DNA from: Paratinospora sagittata
Taxonomy: Eukaryota; Streptophyta; Magnoliopsida; Ranunculales; Menispermaceae
Length of the DNA: 64,000 nt
Assembly (NCBI GenBank): GCA_035771175.1
Contig: CM069600.1
Span: 11,183,729-11,247,728 of the forward strand
Direction: 5' to 3'
Part shown: piece after piece, positions 34,850 through 45,415 of the stretch
Position numbering within the stretch: the first letter of the stretch is position 1
Layout: every line of letters starts with the position of its first letter
Position numbers and translations under genes: made by a program
The notes under the pieces: generated by a model
The model's input: the letters and a program-made list of their open reading frames with translations, nothing else
What the model was told of the DNA's origin: nothing
The model's database searches: none

Positions 34850-37167
34850 TTATAGTGGTTTGCTCTGAGGTGGTGGAAGGCTATATAAAGACTTAAGCTG
34901 CCTGCTAATAAGCTTGCTGTTATGAAGAGCAAGCTGAAGTTCCAAATCATCTGACCACCATTGCTCCAATCCATGAGCCTCAAGAAATTTCTGCTTTCCC
35001 TTGGACATCACAAACAACTTCGCCGCGATTTGCCCAGCTGCTGAACCAGGATTGGCATTCTCTTTCCCAGTACCACTAGTAGTTTTAGCGTTCTCAGCTG
35101 TCTCGCCTAAATCGTTATAATAACAGCAGATATAATCACTGTTGTTAACATAAAGATGAGGGATCCATTTCTTGATTTCTCCACATACCACCTTGTTGCC
35201 CGTTCCTCCGTTCGAAGCTGCATTCTCCTTTTCTTCTTCACCATTATTATCAGGCTGTGTTTCCCGCGATGGAATCATGGATTTGAACCTCTTCCAAACA
35301 AACCCGGCTTTCTCTCCGATGTTTCTTAAGCTCATAGCAAGCGAAACTGAAGGTGGATTGAACAAATGAGTTTCCACAAAAACTCCTTGTTTAGCCATGG
35401 CTTTACCTACTTGAAGAGCGAAGCCGGCGCCAAGTGAATGACCGGCAATACATACATTGTTGCTCCCATATCTTTCTACTGCTGATTTTAATGCCTCCAT
35501 AGCTCCCCCAAACCTTATCGAGCCTTTCAAGCTTTCCCATGCTAGGAACCGGAGATCGTCTTCTATGTCCCTTCGAATCGTTTGGCTCTTTAACAAGGTT
35601 CCTCGAAGTGCTAGAACTGCTCTTGGTGCACCGCTCGGTCTGATTAATATGAAGTCGGTCAGAGCTGCGGCTCGGTCCCATTCTAATATGGCTCCATAGA
35701 TAGACCCGTCTCTTTCGTCTATTAATGTCTGTGACAACTTGAATTTGAAGGGTTTCCACCAATTTGGTGCTAGAGATGTGTCTTCTGTTCTATTTTCTTG
35801 TCTGTCTAGTTCAAGTAAGTATACAGCTTGGATGAAACAAGCTATTACAGTTCTTCTATAATTCCCATCCTTCCTGTATACATATCATTTGATTTATTAA
35901 TTTAGAAGAAGCAAACATTTTAAACAAGAGAAATTTTGGGAATGTAGAAAGCTTTTGGACACTAATTAAAACCCTTAACTCCATGGTTATCAGAAAATTA
36001 ATAGGTTCAAGTTTTCAATTTCAACATTGGCCATATCCAAGAAGATAAATAAAAATAAAAAATATGCACGCAGAATGCCTGAAAACTATGCTCAAATAGA
36101 TAAATAAACCAATCTCATATCTTACCAAAAGAATAGAATAAGAAGAAGAAGAAAGTTCTAAAAGGATATTGACTTGAGATCTATTAATATCTATATTCAG
36201 CGCTTCATATACATAGTTGTGCCCTCTACCTAACAGCTATAGCTTTTAGATCTAGAGCGGTTTCTAACAAGATCTAAAGATAATCCAACTAAGTAAAAAC
36301 ACAGCCAATCTGTTTTCAATCATATCTCAGTACCCATTATTGCAAAATTGCATTCGAATCCAAACAAAATTACTCAATTTCAATCATTTTAACATCCAAA
36401 TCAAATGCAAAATCGTGGGTATTTATTTATTTTTAACAAAACAACTACTAAAAAGCCCATCAAGGAATCAAGGAGAAAAAACCTCTGAAAAAAACCATCC
36501 AAGAAGACCCATTACACTAATTAGTCAAATTTTAATAGTTTTTATTTTTATTTTTTATCATCCAAACCAAATGCAAATTTATGGGTATTTTTTAACAAAA
36601 CGACCAAAAAAAAAAACCCATCAAGATATGAAGAACAGAAACTCTGAAAAGCTCTCCAAGAAGGCCCATTACACTAAATTTAATAGTTTTTTTATCATCC
36701 AAACCAAATGCAAATTGTGGGTATTTTTAACAAAAAAAAAAAAAAAAAAAACCACCAAGAAATCAAGAACGGAACCTCTGAAAAACCCTCCATGAAGACC
36801 CATTACACTAAATTTAATATATATATATTTTTTATCATCCAAACCAAATGCAAATTTGTGGGTATTTTTAACTAAACAACTAAAAATAAACCACAAAGAA
36901 ATCAAGAACAGAACTTCTGAAAAACCCTCCAAGATGACCCATTACACTAATTAAGCCCCTAAACCTAGACCAAAAAATAATAATAAAATAAAATGGGTAA
37001 TGCGATTACCAGCTAGAATTGATGAGCTCCCTCCAATTTGGTGAAGAAATGTTTCGAGGTCCAGAAACATGGAAAGCGTATGGGTGATGAGCCTCTACTT
37101 CTCCTTCTTGTTGCTCTATAGCTGCTTCTGCTTCTGCCACATTAATCTCTACCGACCCTTTCGCCAT
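34850..37167 (-). CDS. lipase class 3-like alpha/beta hydrolase, two exons
   Basis: Exon 1 is 37167-37010, exon 2 is 35873-34850, joined with GT-AG borders within a Trp codon. Total 1182 nt, 393 aa. The N-terminus reads MAKGSVEINVAEAEAAIEQQ, then FHVSGPRNISSPNWRELINS, then NYRRTVIACFIQAVYLLELD, as in plant proteins annotated GDSL esterase/lipase At4g10955-like. These are in fact alpha/beta hydrolases of the lipase-3 fold. The nucleophile elbow is GHSLG at residues 197-201 (Ser199), preceded by the VLALRGT strand. A charged low-complexity stretch (SRETQPDNNGEEEKENAASN) sits near residue 265. No signal peptide is apparent, so it is probably cytosolic. It is predicted to hydrolyse acyl esters; the substrate is unknown. 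It runs tail to tail with the RWP-RK gene, 2.5 kb away. Its exon 1 needs the splice and is easily missed. Confidence 0.92.
36393..36960. repeat. minisatellite in the lipase intron
   Basis: Four units of about 137-166 bp each start CATCCAAACCAAATGCAAAT (at 36393, 36559, 36696 and 36836). Each continues through GTGGGTATTTTTAACAAAA, A-run, TCAAGAACAGAAC-TCTGAAAA and CC-TCCAAGAAGACCCATTAC. They lie in the 1136-bp intron (35874-37009). Confidence 0.88.
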
Positions 37168-37830
37168 CAACAACAACAAATTACCTCTCTTCCTTCTTCT
37201 TCTTCTCTAATTCTGCACTTCGCATTGCTGTTGCAATTGAGCACAGAATTTAGAGAGAGAGATTATGGAATCTGTGGCTAAGGTATGGAGAAAAGGAGAG
37301 ATGGAGACTAGGAGAGGATAAAAGGGTGGCTCTTAGTCTGAGAGTGAGAGAGAGAGAGATATTTTGGTGCTATTGCTATTTGTGATCTAAAAGATAAATA
37401 TTCTGATTCGCATTCGGTGGTGATTTCCTTTCAATAATTAATAAAGACAAAAAGAAGTGAGAATTTGAAACCGCCTGGAAAAGCGAGCACGTGGGCACAC
37501 GCCTCCAACGGTCATATTTGAATTAAGTACGGACTTAATTGCAAAATTTGAAGAGAGCTTCGACTTGATATAAACAAGTGCATGCATATTACTATAATAA
37601 GGAATGCTTATCATTCTATCTAAAATATCCTTCAAAAGTTTTTTTTTTTTAATTAATTTTATTATCAATAAGACTAAAATAGTAATTTTGTAATTAAAAG
37701 ATTTTTAATTTTTTCCTACCCCTACATTTTAGGTTTTTTCTTACCTAATTTACCCTTCTAATTAATTTTAAGTTTTATTTTATTTTTTTTAATAAAAAAT
37801 TATTTTATTTTAGAATAATGTTTGACTAAC
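37168..37830. promoter_or_regulatory. upstream region of the lipase gene
   Basis: Immediately upstream (minus strand) are GA-rich tracts (37250-37262 and 37345-37360, as AG repeats) that resemble plant 5' UTR/core promoter GA elements. No clear TATA box was fixed. The rest is AT-rich without a gene. Confidence 0.4.
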
Positions 37831-37938
37831 ACACTTTGTTGACATTATCCTTTAGAGTTGTTAGATCGCCTCAAGTCACGTGTTGATGTGTGACTCGAGA
37901 CAATTTAACAATTCATACAGACAATGTCAACAAAGTGT
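37831..37938. mobile_element. 108-bp foldback MITE
   Basis: The ends ACACTTTGTTGACATTATC and GACAATGTCAACAAAGTGT are near-perfect inverted repeats. The core has CACGTGTTGATGTGTGACTC. A related copy lies near 32843-32899. Confidence 0.75.
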
Positions 37939-38059
37939 ATTTTTAAAACATTTTCTTTTATGAGTAATAAAAATAATGTGCAATGCACGTGTAGAAACAC
38001 TAGTATATGTAAAAAAAAACTTACTAATTAATTTGAGATGGTAAAATATTTTAAAGGAA

Positions 38060-38290
38060 GCCCTTTTTTTGTCTTTTGGTTTTATTAACACGTCAGTCGA
38101 CCAAGGCTAGGAACACTCGGCATAAAAGATATATAGAACCTAGATAACCCCAAGAGGGTCCACGAGGAGCCAACGCATGGTTCAACTTAATCTAATACCT
38201 TCGAGGAGACTTAAACTCATGACCTCTAAGAGTTATGTTGTGCTTGCAACTAGATGAGCTACCCGATTATTTGCTTTTAAGGGAAGCCTC
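38060..38290 (-). mobile_element. tRNA-derived SINE candidate
   Basis: The minus strand shows an A-box-like GGGTAGCTCATCTAGTTGCA (38264-38245) and, about 30 bases on, a B-box-like GGTCATGAGTTTAAGTCTCC (38223-38204). This spacing fits a tRNA-derived SINE head. The body ends near 38060. It does not fold into a full tRNA by eye. Confidence 0.55.
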
Positions 38291-38696
38291 GACACAATTA
38301 TAAGTGGTAAGACTGCATATGATAGGTTTAATATGATCTAACCCGTCTCTGAGACCTTACATAGTTAGGAGATTCCTGTCTTTTTATATGGTAATACATA
38401 TTCGCATCCCAAAATTAAAGTACAATACTTTTGAATTGGAGAAAACCTTTTTTTTTATTAAAAAAAAAAAAAAACTTAGAAGTGATGAATTGGAGAAATC
38501 TTAGAAGTATTGGAGTAGTATATTTTGAATATTGAAGTGATGTAATACAATGAATACAACATTAGTCAACTCATTATCAACAGCTTGAGTGGCAACAAAC
38601 ACCTCTTTACTTTTGAAAAGTTAGGGTTTAAGTCTCCTTTAACTTTAAAAATCTGAGTTCCTCACCTAAAATTAGTCTCCTATGGTTCTCAAACTT
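38291..38696. other. intergenic, possible second tRNA-like head
   Basis: A phrase AGTTAGGGTTTAAGTCTCC (38618-38636) looks like a Pol III B box, preceded by CAGCTTGAGTGGCAACAA. Too weak to call. No gene seen. Confidence 0.35.
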
Positions 38697-39010
38697 TTTT
38701 TTTTTTGAATGAAAACAAACAGATATATTAATAACCAAGATAAAAATATAGTATAAAGTTTGCAGATCATCACACATACTCAAGCAAAAAGAAAACCTAC
38801 AACTACAAGAACCTCAAGCAAACATACAACAGCCCAACTCCTAGCCCAATCTGTAAGGGAGTACCCTCCATTTATTTGAAAAGCAATTAGCCACGAGCTA
38901 GCTATAAGGAGAATATCGTTTCATAGATAATTCTCAACACTCCTAGCCACATCATCAAAAGTCCATTGATTATGTTCCAACCATAGCAATTATAGTGTTG
39001 CAATAGTTTC
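38697..39010 (-). mobile_element. L1-like LINE 3' end
   Basis: A poly-T at 38697-38706 is followed by sequence whose minus strand encodes the L1 C-terminal pattern: LWLEHNQWTFDD, then LAANCFSNKWRVLPYRLG. It is the same kind of tail as at 17145 and 56776. Strongly truncated. Confidence 0.7.
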
Positions 39011-40419
39011 TGTTCTCAAACTTAAAATCATAAAAGAAGTTTTGCAAGAAAATTAGAATTAGGAAATAGAATGAAATTAGAGCGATGTCACAATACAATT
39101 TTACTTTTGTAACTTATCCTAGGTCATCAAAATTTATTGGGAAGATCGGCTTTTTCTATTAATTTATAATTTAAATTATAATCTTTATTGGTAGGCTCAA
39201 CAATGCTAGGTGAATTTTTATATCTATAGATATCCTTTAATGTTTTTTTTTTTTCTTCTTCCAGTCTAATACAATTCTCTTCCCATAGATGAATCTTATA
39301 TATACCCTTTTTGTCCCTTTACTGATTATTTCTTTCTTTATTTTAAAAAAAACGGTTTTTTTTAAGGGAAAAAAGAGGGTTTTGATAATAAAGTTAAATA
39401 AAAAAAAGCTCAGGCTATGTTGGGTATAGAATTTAAATATAATTTTTTTTGTTTTTGAAACAAAGATTACATGAAAACTTGTTTGGTTAGGTTGTTTTTG
39501 AAAATAATTTTTAAATACATATTTAATATTTGTAAAACAAAAAAATATATTTTTTGTTGCTTTCCTTATTTTTTGAAAAAAGTACTTTAAAAACAGATTT
39601 TAAAAAGTATGTTTTGAAAAATTATTTTTAAATTCTAAGCCCAGCAATAGTTTCGTGCAAGTGAGTGGCAGCTTGCAATTCAAAAGGAAGACGGGTTTTT
39701 GGGGTTAGCTCACCTTGCGGATCACGACCCTTTGTCTCAGCCATTGTAGCATGTGTGTCACCCAGGGCATACGGGACATGATGACTTGAAGTAATCCTCA
39801 CCTTGCCCTCAACTATTTTGGTCCCTGGATCCTGTGTGGTGCTTGAGTGTGGTTGGTGTGCATGCGTGTACTCTCTCTCTCTATCCCTCTTATATATATA
39901 TATATTGGTAATTAATTTCTATTGGCTTCAATGGGTATTGCAATAGATTGTCCCAATTATCAAGAAATAAAAAATCTAAGTGTTGTAAATAAATTTCTTA
40001 GGTATATATACTACTAATTTTATTGATTTTTTTTTCTCCTTTTGTAAAATATATCAATCATCGACTTTGCAGTTGACTTGTCCAAGTTAATGTAATCGGT
40101 AAAGCATGATTAAAAAAAAAAAAAAAAGGCACATGCACATTTCCTTCCATTATACATATAAGAATTCAATTATTTTATTTAATCAGTCCAATCAGCAATA
40201 CACTAAAGTTGCATACAGAGGCAACTACTCAACATGCGAAATCTCATTATTAGCAGCTTTGAATGACTCAGTATGAGACTTCCAAAAATTATCCGGGAGA
40301 ATGCGATGATTCATCATACTTTTAATAGAAGACCTTCATTTCTCCACCATGAAGAAAGATACCAAGTCTTTATATATATATATATATATTTCTTTTAGGA
40401 AGCCTGACCCCAATTTTGC
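39011..40419. other. intergenic, no gene seen
   Basis: AT-rich with (TC)n(TA)n near 39870-39905 and (TA)n at 40372-40389. From about 40030 the sequence is homologous to 57545 onward, the downstream flank of extensin copy B. It probably includes the end of the extensin A transcript. Confidence 0.6.
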
Positions 40420-40666
40420 CTAAAAAAAGAAGAGAAAGAAAGAAGATCAGTGAGAATATGATCAAAGTCAAATAATCTTAATTAAAAATCTTGTTTTGTT
40501 AAACTCTAATAGAATAAGCCAAGTTTTTTTAATTAAAAAATAAAATAAAAATATTTATCCAAAAAATATACTTTTTAGTTATCATCTATTCATCTTAAGA
40601 GGTTGCAAATAGAGATCAACAAACGCCACCTAAGTATATAAAAGCAAAATCATTAAATAAACTTAC
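40420..40666 (-). other. 3' UTR intron of extensin-like gene A
   Basis: The minus strand reads CAAG/GTAAGT at 40670-40661 after the stop codon and a T-rich AG acceptor at 40421-40420, followed by GCAAAATTGGGGTCAGGC. The same structure occurs in copy B. It is inferred from splice consensus and conservation; no transcript was seen. Confidence 0.65.
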
Positions 40667-40695
40667 CTTGCCCATCAAGGGCTATATAAAGTGTT

Positions 40696-41121
40696 TTAGT
40701 CATTATGATCATCATGATGAGGAGGTGATGACTTATACTTGTATTTAGATGGTATTGGTGGTGACTTATACTTGTAAACAGGTGGCGGCGGCGGCGGCGG
40801 AAATTTATACTTGTAGACCAGTGGAGGTGGTGATTTGTGAACTGGTGGAGGAGGTGGAGGCGACTTGTATTTGTAACTTGGAGGAAATTTTTTGGGTGAT
40901 TTTGAAGAGTATTTGTCATCATCATGGTCATCATCATCATGACGATCATCATTATCATTTACATAAGGAGATCTAGGTGACTTGTAACCATAAAGTGGTA
41001 GAAATTTCTTGGGTTTGGAATGGTGATCATCATGATCATCATGATGGTCTGCAACAACCTCTAATGCCAAAGTTAGAGACAATAACACAAGTAGTAGAAG
41101 AGTTGTAAAAAGCAAAGCCAT
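40696..41121 (-). CDS. secreted extensin-like proline-rich protein, copy A
   Basis: 141 aa. The N-terminus MALLFTTLLLLVLLSLTLAL is a signal peptide, probably cut around residue 24. Next come Asp/His-rich blocks (DHHDDHDDHHSKPKK, then DRHDDDDHDDDKY) separated by YGYKSPRSPYV. The C-terminal half is extensin-like: KSPPPPPPVHKSPPP, KYKFPPPPPPPVYKYKSPP. The SPPPP-type blocks are expected to be hydroxylated and glycosylated, and the YKYK motifs can form Tyr crosslinks in the cell wall. The tail returns to PPHHDDHND. A TATA box lies about 50 bp upstream. Copy B at 58165 shares the same plan. It may bind metal or pectin through the acidic/His part, but that is inference. Confidence 0.82.
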   Translation of the reverse strand: MALLFTTLLLLVLLSLTLALEVVADHHDDHDDHHSKPKKFLPLYGYKSPRSPYVNDNDDRHDDDDHDDDKYSSKSPKKFPPSYKYKSPPPPPPVHKSPPPLVYKYKFPPPPPPPVYKYKSPPIPSKYKYKSSPPHHDDHND

Positions 41122-41171
41122 GACAAATGGGTTTTTTAGCTTTATGATGCGAAGGAAGCCCTTCTCATGCC

Positions 41172-41180
41172 CTTTATATA
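41172..41180 (-). promoter_or_regulatory. TATA box of extensin-like gene A
   Basis: The minus strand reads TATATAAAG inside AGCTATATAAAGGGCATGAG, 50 bp before the ATG. The same box occurs in copy B. Confidence 0.75.
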
Positions 41181-41382
41181 GCTTTGCAATATACCTCTCT
41201 CCCTCTACCTGGTTTATAAAAGATCATTTTGAATGAGTCCTATATGTAAATTTCAATGCTTCTCCATCTACTTTATGATTTGGCTTTATCTTAGTTATAA
41301 TTAATTTGATTCTTTCTAGAATATTGCTCCTTGATGTGGCTTATAATAACATGACAATTCAAATATTTATTCATGGTAAGCT

Positions 41383-41457
41383 CCACAGCTTGTAAACATA
41401 TAAAGTTATGGACCACTTAGTTAAGGATCCAATAATATTTGCATATAAACATTTGTT

Positions 41458-41507
<50 letters not shown>

Positions 41508-41584
41508 ACAGCTTGTAAACATATAAAGTTATGGACCACTTAGTTAAGGATCCAATAATATTTGCATATAAACATTTGTTTGTC

Positions 41585-41661
<77 letters not shown>
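41383..41661. repeat. 123-bp tandem duplication with (TA)n and (GA)n
   Basis: The phrase CCACAGCTTGTAAACATATA and the following 60 bases occur at 41383 and again at 41506, each followed by a long TA run. The second run continues as (GA)n at 41632-41661. Copy B of the segment has the phrase only once (58851) and no TA run. Confidence 0.9.
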
Positions 41662-41665
<4 letters not shown>

Positions 41666-42040
41666 TTGACATTTTTTTATGGTAATTACTTAATTTACTA
41701 TCAAATTAATCCATTAATTCTTAACTTGCAACTTATGATTAATTATCAAATTGCTAAGTTATGCTTAACTCCAATTTCCAACAACTTCACAAACAAAAGT
41801 TATTCCCACATGTAAAATCACTTTCTGAAAAATACAAGACACATCTAAATTATAAGTACAAAAATCTATCCATGGATAAGAAATAGATAAAAATGTAAAA
41901 GCAGGTAATTAAAACTTGAATCTTGTTATATCCAGTTATTTCAACAACTTTTATTTAATTTGCTGATTTTACATTTAGATTTTTTATTTTATTCTATGGT
42001 TTTGTGACACAAGATTTTGTGGAACGGACTAGTCGGAGGA
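41662..42040. other. intergenic, no gene seen
   Basis: AT-rich sequence missing from copy B. Nothing recognised. Confidence 0.5.
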
Positions 42041-42044
42041 GGGG

Positions 42045-42185
42045 CCAATGATCTGACTAGTAGCTCACCAAATTAGGCATCTAATACCTCCGCTCGTATA
42101 TATAAGGTGGAGGGTTCAAATCTCTTCAACTTTATTTCAGGTGAAAAATTATTGTGCCCCTATTGAATGCTCGTTGTATTCCCAT
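42045..42185 (+). mobile_element. tRNA-derived SINE candidate
   Basis: An A-box-like AGTAGCTCACCAAATTAGG (42059-42077) and B-box-like GGAGGGTTCAAATCTC (42109-42124) have tRNA-like spacing. The 3' part (TTCAACTT, CAGGTGA, AATTATTGTGCCCC) is also present in copy B at 58917-58950. This indicates the SINE was there before the duplication and lost its head in copy B. Confidence 0.55.
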
Positions 42186-42897
42186 TAGGCCTAGAAGTGG
42201 ACAATATTTGTTCCCTTATCTTTGATAATCCGGTGTAACAAATAACAAATACTATGGAATGACACCAAAAAAAAAAAAAAAAAAAGGGCCCTTGTGATAG
42301 GAGTATGTGTTAAAAGGTAAAATAGTCGCTCGGGCGATCACTGCAACCCCTTTTGTGAGGAGGCAAGGCAACCCCTTCTCCCATAGTAAGGAGATTATTT
42401 TGTATGGAAGTTGAGAGTTTAATTCAAACCCTTGTGTTCTAAAGACTCAGTCACGATTGCACATAAATTAAATGCCCCTTCACATTTCATTGTTGCCGAC
42501 TCTAATGGACAATCTTTTACTTGGTGCAGTTTTTCAAACTTGTAACAACCTATCTCTTTTATGGCTCATACTAATTGGGCCGTTCAAGCATCTATATATA
42601 TATAATCTTCATCTTTCAACCTTGTTTTTCCCATTTCCAGCTAATTTACTTCTATTTTCTTGCCAGCTTCATCACGTTTTCGACAAATTCAATTGGCACA
42701 AATCTTATGGTTTTCTTTGGTTTTCAATTTTCTTAAAAGATTATTAAGCTTTTTGACAAACCATGCATACACAGCGTCAATTTTTCCAGCTGGATTGATT
42801 GACAAGAGAACATTTAATTAATATTTCTCCTATGAAAATATACTAAATTTATAGTTAAAGAAAATTGGGTTTTGTTGTACATGCTAATATATAAAAC

Positions 42898-43107
42898 TGT
42901 AACACCCCGTAATTTTAATTAAATACATACGTTAAAATACATGTATATCGAGATATATATAATACATGTATTTATACGTAGGAGCTAAATATAACGTGTG
43001 TATGATTAATAAAGAAAGAAGATGATACCTATGAGATCATCTTATATGGGTGCTTATAAGTTAAATATTGGAGTTGATGTCAATTGCTTAATTTATGGGG
43101 TGTGATA
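42898..43107 (+). mobile_element. 210-bp internally deleted LTR insertion with AAAAC duplication
   Basis: Starts TGTAACACCCCGTAATTTTA and ends GGGGTGTGATA. It is flanked by AAAAC on both sides (42893-42897 and 43108-43112). Copy B has the empty site at about 59728 with one substitution. The sequence matches the terminal part of the LTR whose reverse complement ends at 53068 (TGTAACACCCTGTAGTTTTA), so it is a small deletion derivative. Confidence 0.88.
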
Positions 43108-43197
43108 AAAACTAATACATGTAACATGCTTGAAAATTTAGACTTAGTTTCTACAATTTTTTCCTTTTTTTTAAATACCTTCATAAGGTGCCTTAGA

Positions 43198-43556
43198 TGT
43201 GATAGGAAATAAACCCAAGATGCCGCAAACACACACAAAGAGAAAACACAGAGATGAGATTTAACATGGTTTGGGAAGAAATCCCTACGTCCACGGAGTG
43301 CACCAACACTCAATCCACTATCAATGGAGGTTTACAATGAAAAGTCACTCTGTGAGCACTCTCTCACAATTCTCCTCACCTCTCAATCTATCTAATCTCA
43401 CATAAATTCTAATTATAATTAGATTTATATACAAACTTTATATAAGGGTAGAATTGTACTTTCGTACATAAAATAAATTAAATAGTTATTTTGGCTTCAT
43501 AATATAACAACCTCCTACTTAAGACCAAATAATTATTTTAGGCTTCACATCCTACA
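43198..43556 (-). mobile_element. 3' LTR of copia element A
   Basis: On the minus strand it starts TGTAGGATGTGAAGCC right after a polypurine tract AAGTGGGAGAA (43567-43557) and ends near CCTATCACA at 43198. It contains no gene. The same LTR sits in copy B at about 59818-60177, so the copia insertion is older than the segmental duplication. Confidence 0.8.
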
Positions 43557-43617
43557 TTCTCCCACTTGAAGACTAAAGCACCTGTGAACATCTGTCTTCA
43601 ATGGCTAGTGAAATTGG

Positions 43618-44849
43618 TGCACTCAAAAGTCACGTCTTCAACCTTGAAGACCAACTAAAGTTGCGCACAACTCCAGTTTCTCTGTAGTAACTGTTTTGGC
43701 CAAGATGTTTGTTGGATTCTTGTTACGTTGAATCTTCACCAGTGTCGGCACCCCATCATCAAGCAATGATCTAATGAAATGGTAACTAGGGGTGTCAGTG
43801 GTTTAGTTCAAACCGCAAAACCGATCTGAACCGGTGTGTTCGGATCAGATCGGATCGTTTTTTTACCCTAATCGGATCGGTTTCAGTTTGGACTTTTTAA
43901 AATCCGATCGGTTTGGTTCGGTCTACGGATTAAGGTCTAAAAAATGGACCTTAAACCCAACCGAACTAGATCGGTTTGGAATTGATTTTGGGAAGGATGT
44001 TGGCAATTAAACTTTGATAATTTTTATTTTACTTTATTTAATTTTGTGAGATAAGATGTAAATTAATCATTTTTTTTTCTTTATGGTAAAGAATGATAGT
44101 ATTGTTGCATTTATGTTAGAACATAAATACTTTAATGTGAATTTAAAACTTTTAAATTATCATTTGATGTTGTTATTATACTATGTAAAAAAATATATTT
44201 TATAGGTTAAAATATTGAAATCGATCAATCCAAACAAAACCAAACCTTTTTTGTTCGGATCGGATTAGTGGTTAGGGTCGAATCGGTCTCGGTTTGTATT
44301 TTTTCAATCCAATGCCCATCGGTTTGGATTACGGTTTGGGGTATAAATTGATCCAAACCTATCCGATGACACCCCTAATGGTAATGCAGTCCAATATGTT
44401 TGGTCCTGGAATGAAATGTTGAATTTTTGGCCAAGTTTATCGCACTCTGAATATCCCTGTGCAAGACATTCATCACTTGCTTGAATCCCAACTCTACCAA
44501 CAAACCTTGCAACCAAATCAGCTCTTTATTAGCTTATGTCACAACCACATACTCTGCTTCAGTTGTAGATAAGGCCACAATCTTCTGCAACTGAAAAATC
44601 CAACTGATGGCTATAGTACCAAATGTGAACACATATCCTGTAGTGCTCCTTCTGTGATCTACCTTACAAGCAAAATCAACATCTACAAAGCCTTGTAACT
44701 CTAACTCACCTCTACTAAACATAGACATTTTTCAGTAGTACCTCGTAGATACATAAGTCTTCACTTAACTGCTTCCCAATGTTGTTTGCTTGGATTTGAC
44801 ATAAATCTGATCACTACTCCCACTGCATGAGCAATATCTGGTCTCGTGC
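43618..44849 (-). pseudogene. copia RNase H and C-terminus (element A), split by a MITE
   Basis: The minus strand encodes RPDIAHAV-like sequence at 44843, LELQGFVDVDFACKVDHRRS with TTGYVFTFGT (44600-44710), and QKIVALSTTEAEYVVVT (RNase H). After the hAT-like MITE it continues LLDDGVPTLVKIQRNKNPTN, ILAKTVTTEKLELCATLVGL and stops at about 43650. This is the C-terminus of a Tnt1-like copia polyprotein. Stops and shifts occur near 44730-44800. Confidence 0.88.
43786..44376. mobile_element. hAT-like MITE inside copia RNase H
   Basis: The ends CTAGGGGTGTCAGTGG and CCGATGACACCCCT are flanked by perfect 8-bp duplications AATGGTAA (43778-43785 and 44377-44384). Subterminal GGTTTGG/CGGATCGG blocks are inverted. 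No transposase. It splits the copia RNase H frame. Confidence 0.92.
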
Positions 44850-45289
44850 TGTGACGCCCCGAAAATTATTTCATCTAGCCCATAACCCAATTGCACTTTG
44901 CCCAAACTCTATGTGTTGCCTTGATATGGTTGGTGTTTGTTTGATGGTTGTTTAATGTTTGTATAGTTGATGCTTGATAATGTATATAAATATGTGTATT
45001 ATAAATTGTATATGGGTCATGTTAAATTAAAGTATAATGCATATGTTATTATTTATGCATGGGTCCATTAAACTATGAATTGATATGGGTTAGAATTGAT
45101 TGAATAAAAGGATAAATGAGAATGAAAATTTGGTGTATTAAATGGATTGGACATTTAAAATACATGGAAGCATGAGATTGGTTAAAGTACATGTGGTTGG
45201 TATGAGTAGTATGAGACCAACACATGTGAAGGTTGGTGCATGAAAGTGGACAAGTGTCCCATGCCCACTTCTCTTCTCCAAGGAAGTAC

Positions 45290-45415
45290 TAGAAAGTGAG
45301 GTGAGTGGAGGGAATCAAGGAAGTGCTAGAATGAGTAGAGGGAATCAAGGAAGTGCTAGAATGAGTGGAGGGAATCAAGGAAGTGCTAGAAAGTGAGGTG
45401 AGTGGATATAAAGGA
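45290..45415 (+). repeat. short tandem repeat in LTR
   Basis: Three to four copies of a unit like GAATCAAGGAAGTGCTAGAA with a GAGTGGAGG spacer. The homologous minus-strand LTR has a shorter form at 1490-1575. Confidence 0.8.

Noticed and set aside
35403..35762. 119-codon frame overlapping the lipase exon
   Set aside because: A shadow frame of lipase exon 2. The true frame is fixed by GHSLG and by the splice to exon 1.
36340..36932. 151- and 87-codon frames in the lipase intron
   Set aside because: They come from the intron minisatellite. The sequence repeats and has no protein-like conservation.
42296..42460. Third SINE candidate downstream of an A-run
   Set aside because: The A-run at 42265-42283 and the phrase near 42420 hint at a retroposon, but A and B boxes are not convincing in either orientation.
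42472..42747. 91-codon frame also present at 59299-59571
   Set aside because: Shared only because the whole segment is duplicated. The two frames diverge after an indel near the TA repeat, and no family is visible.
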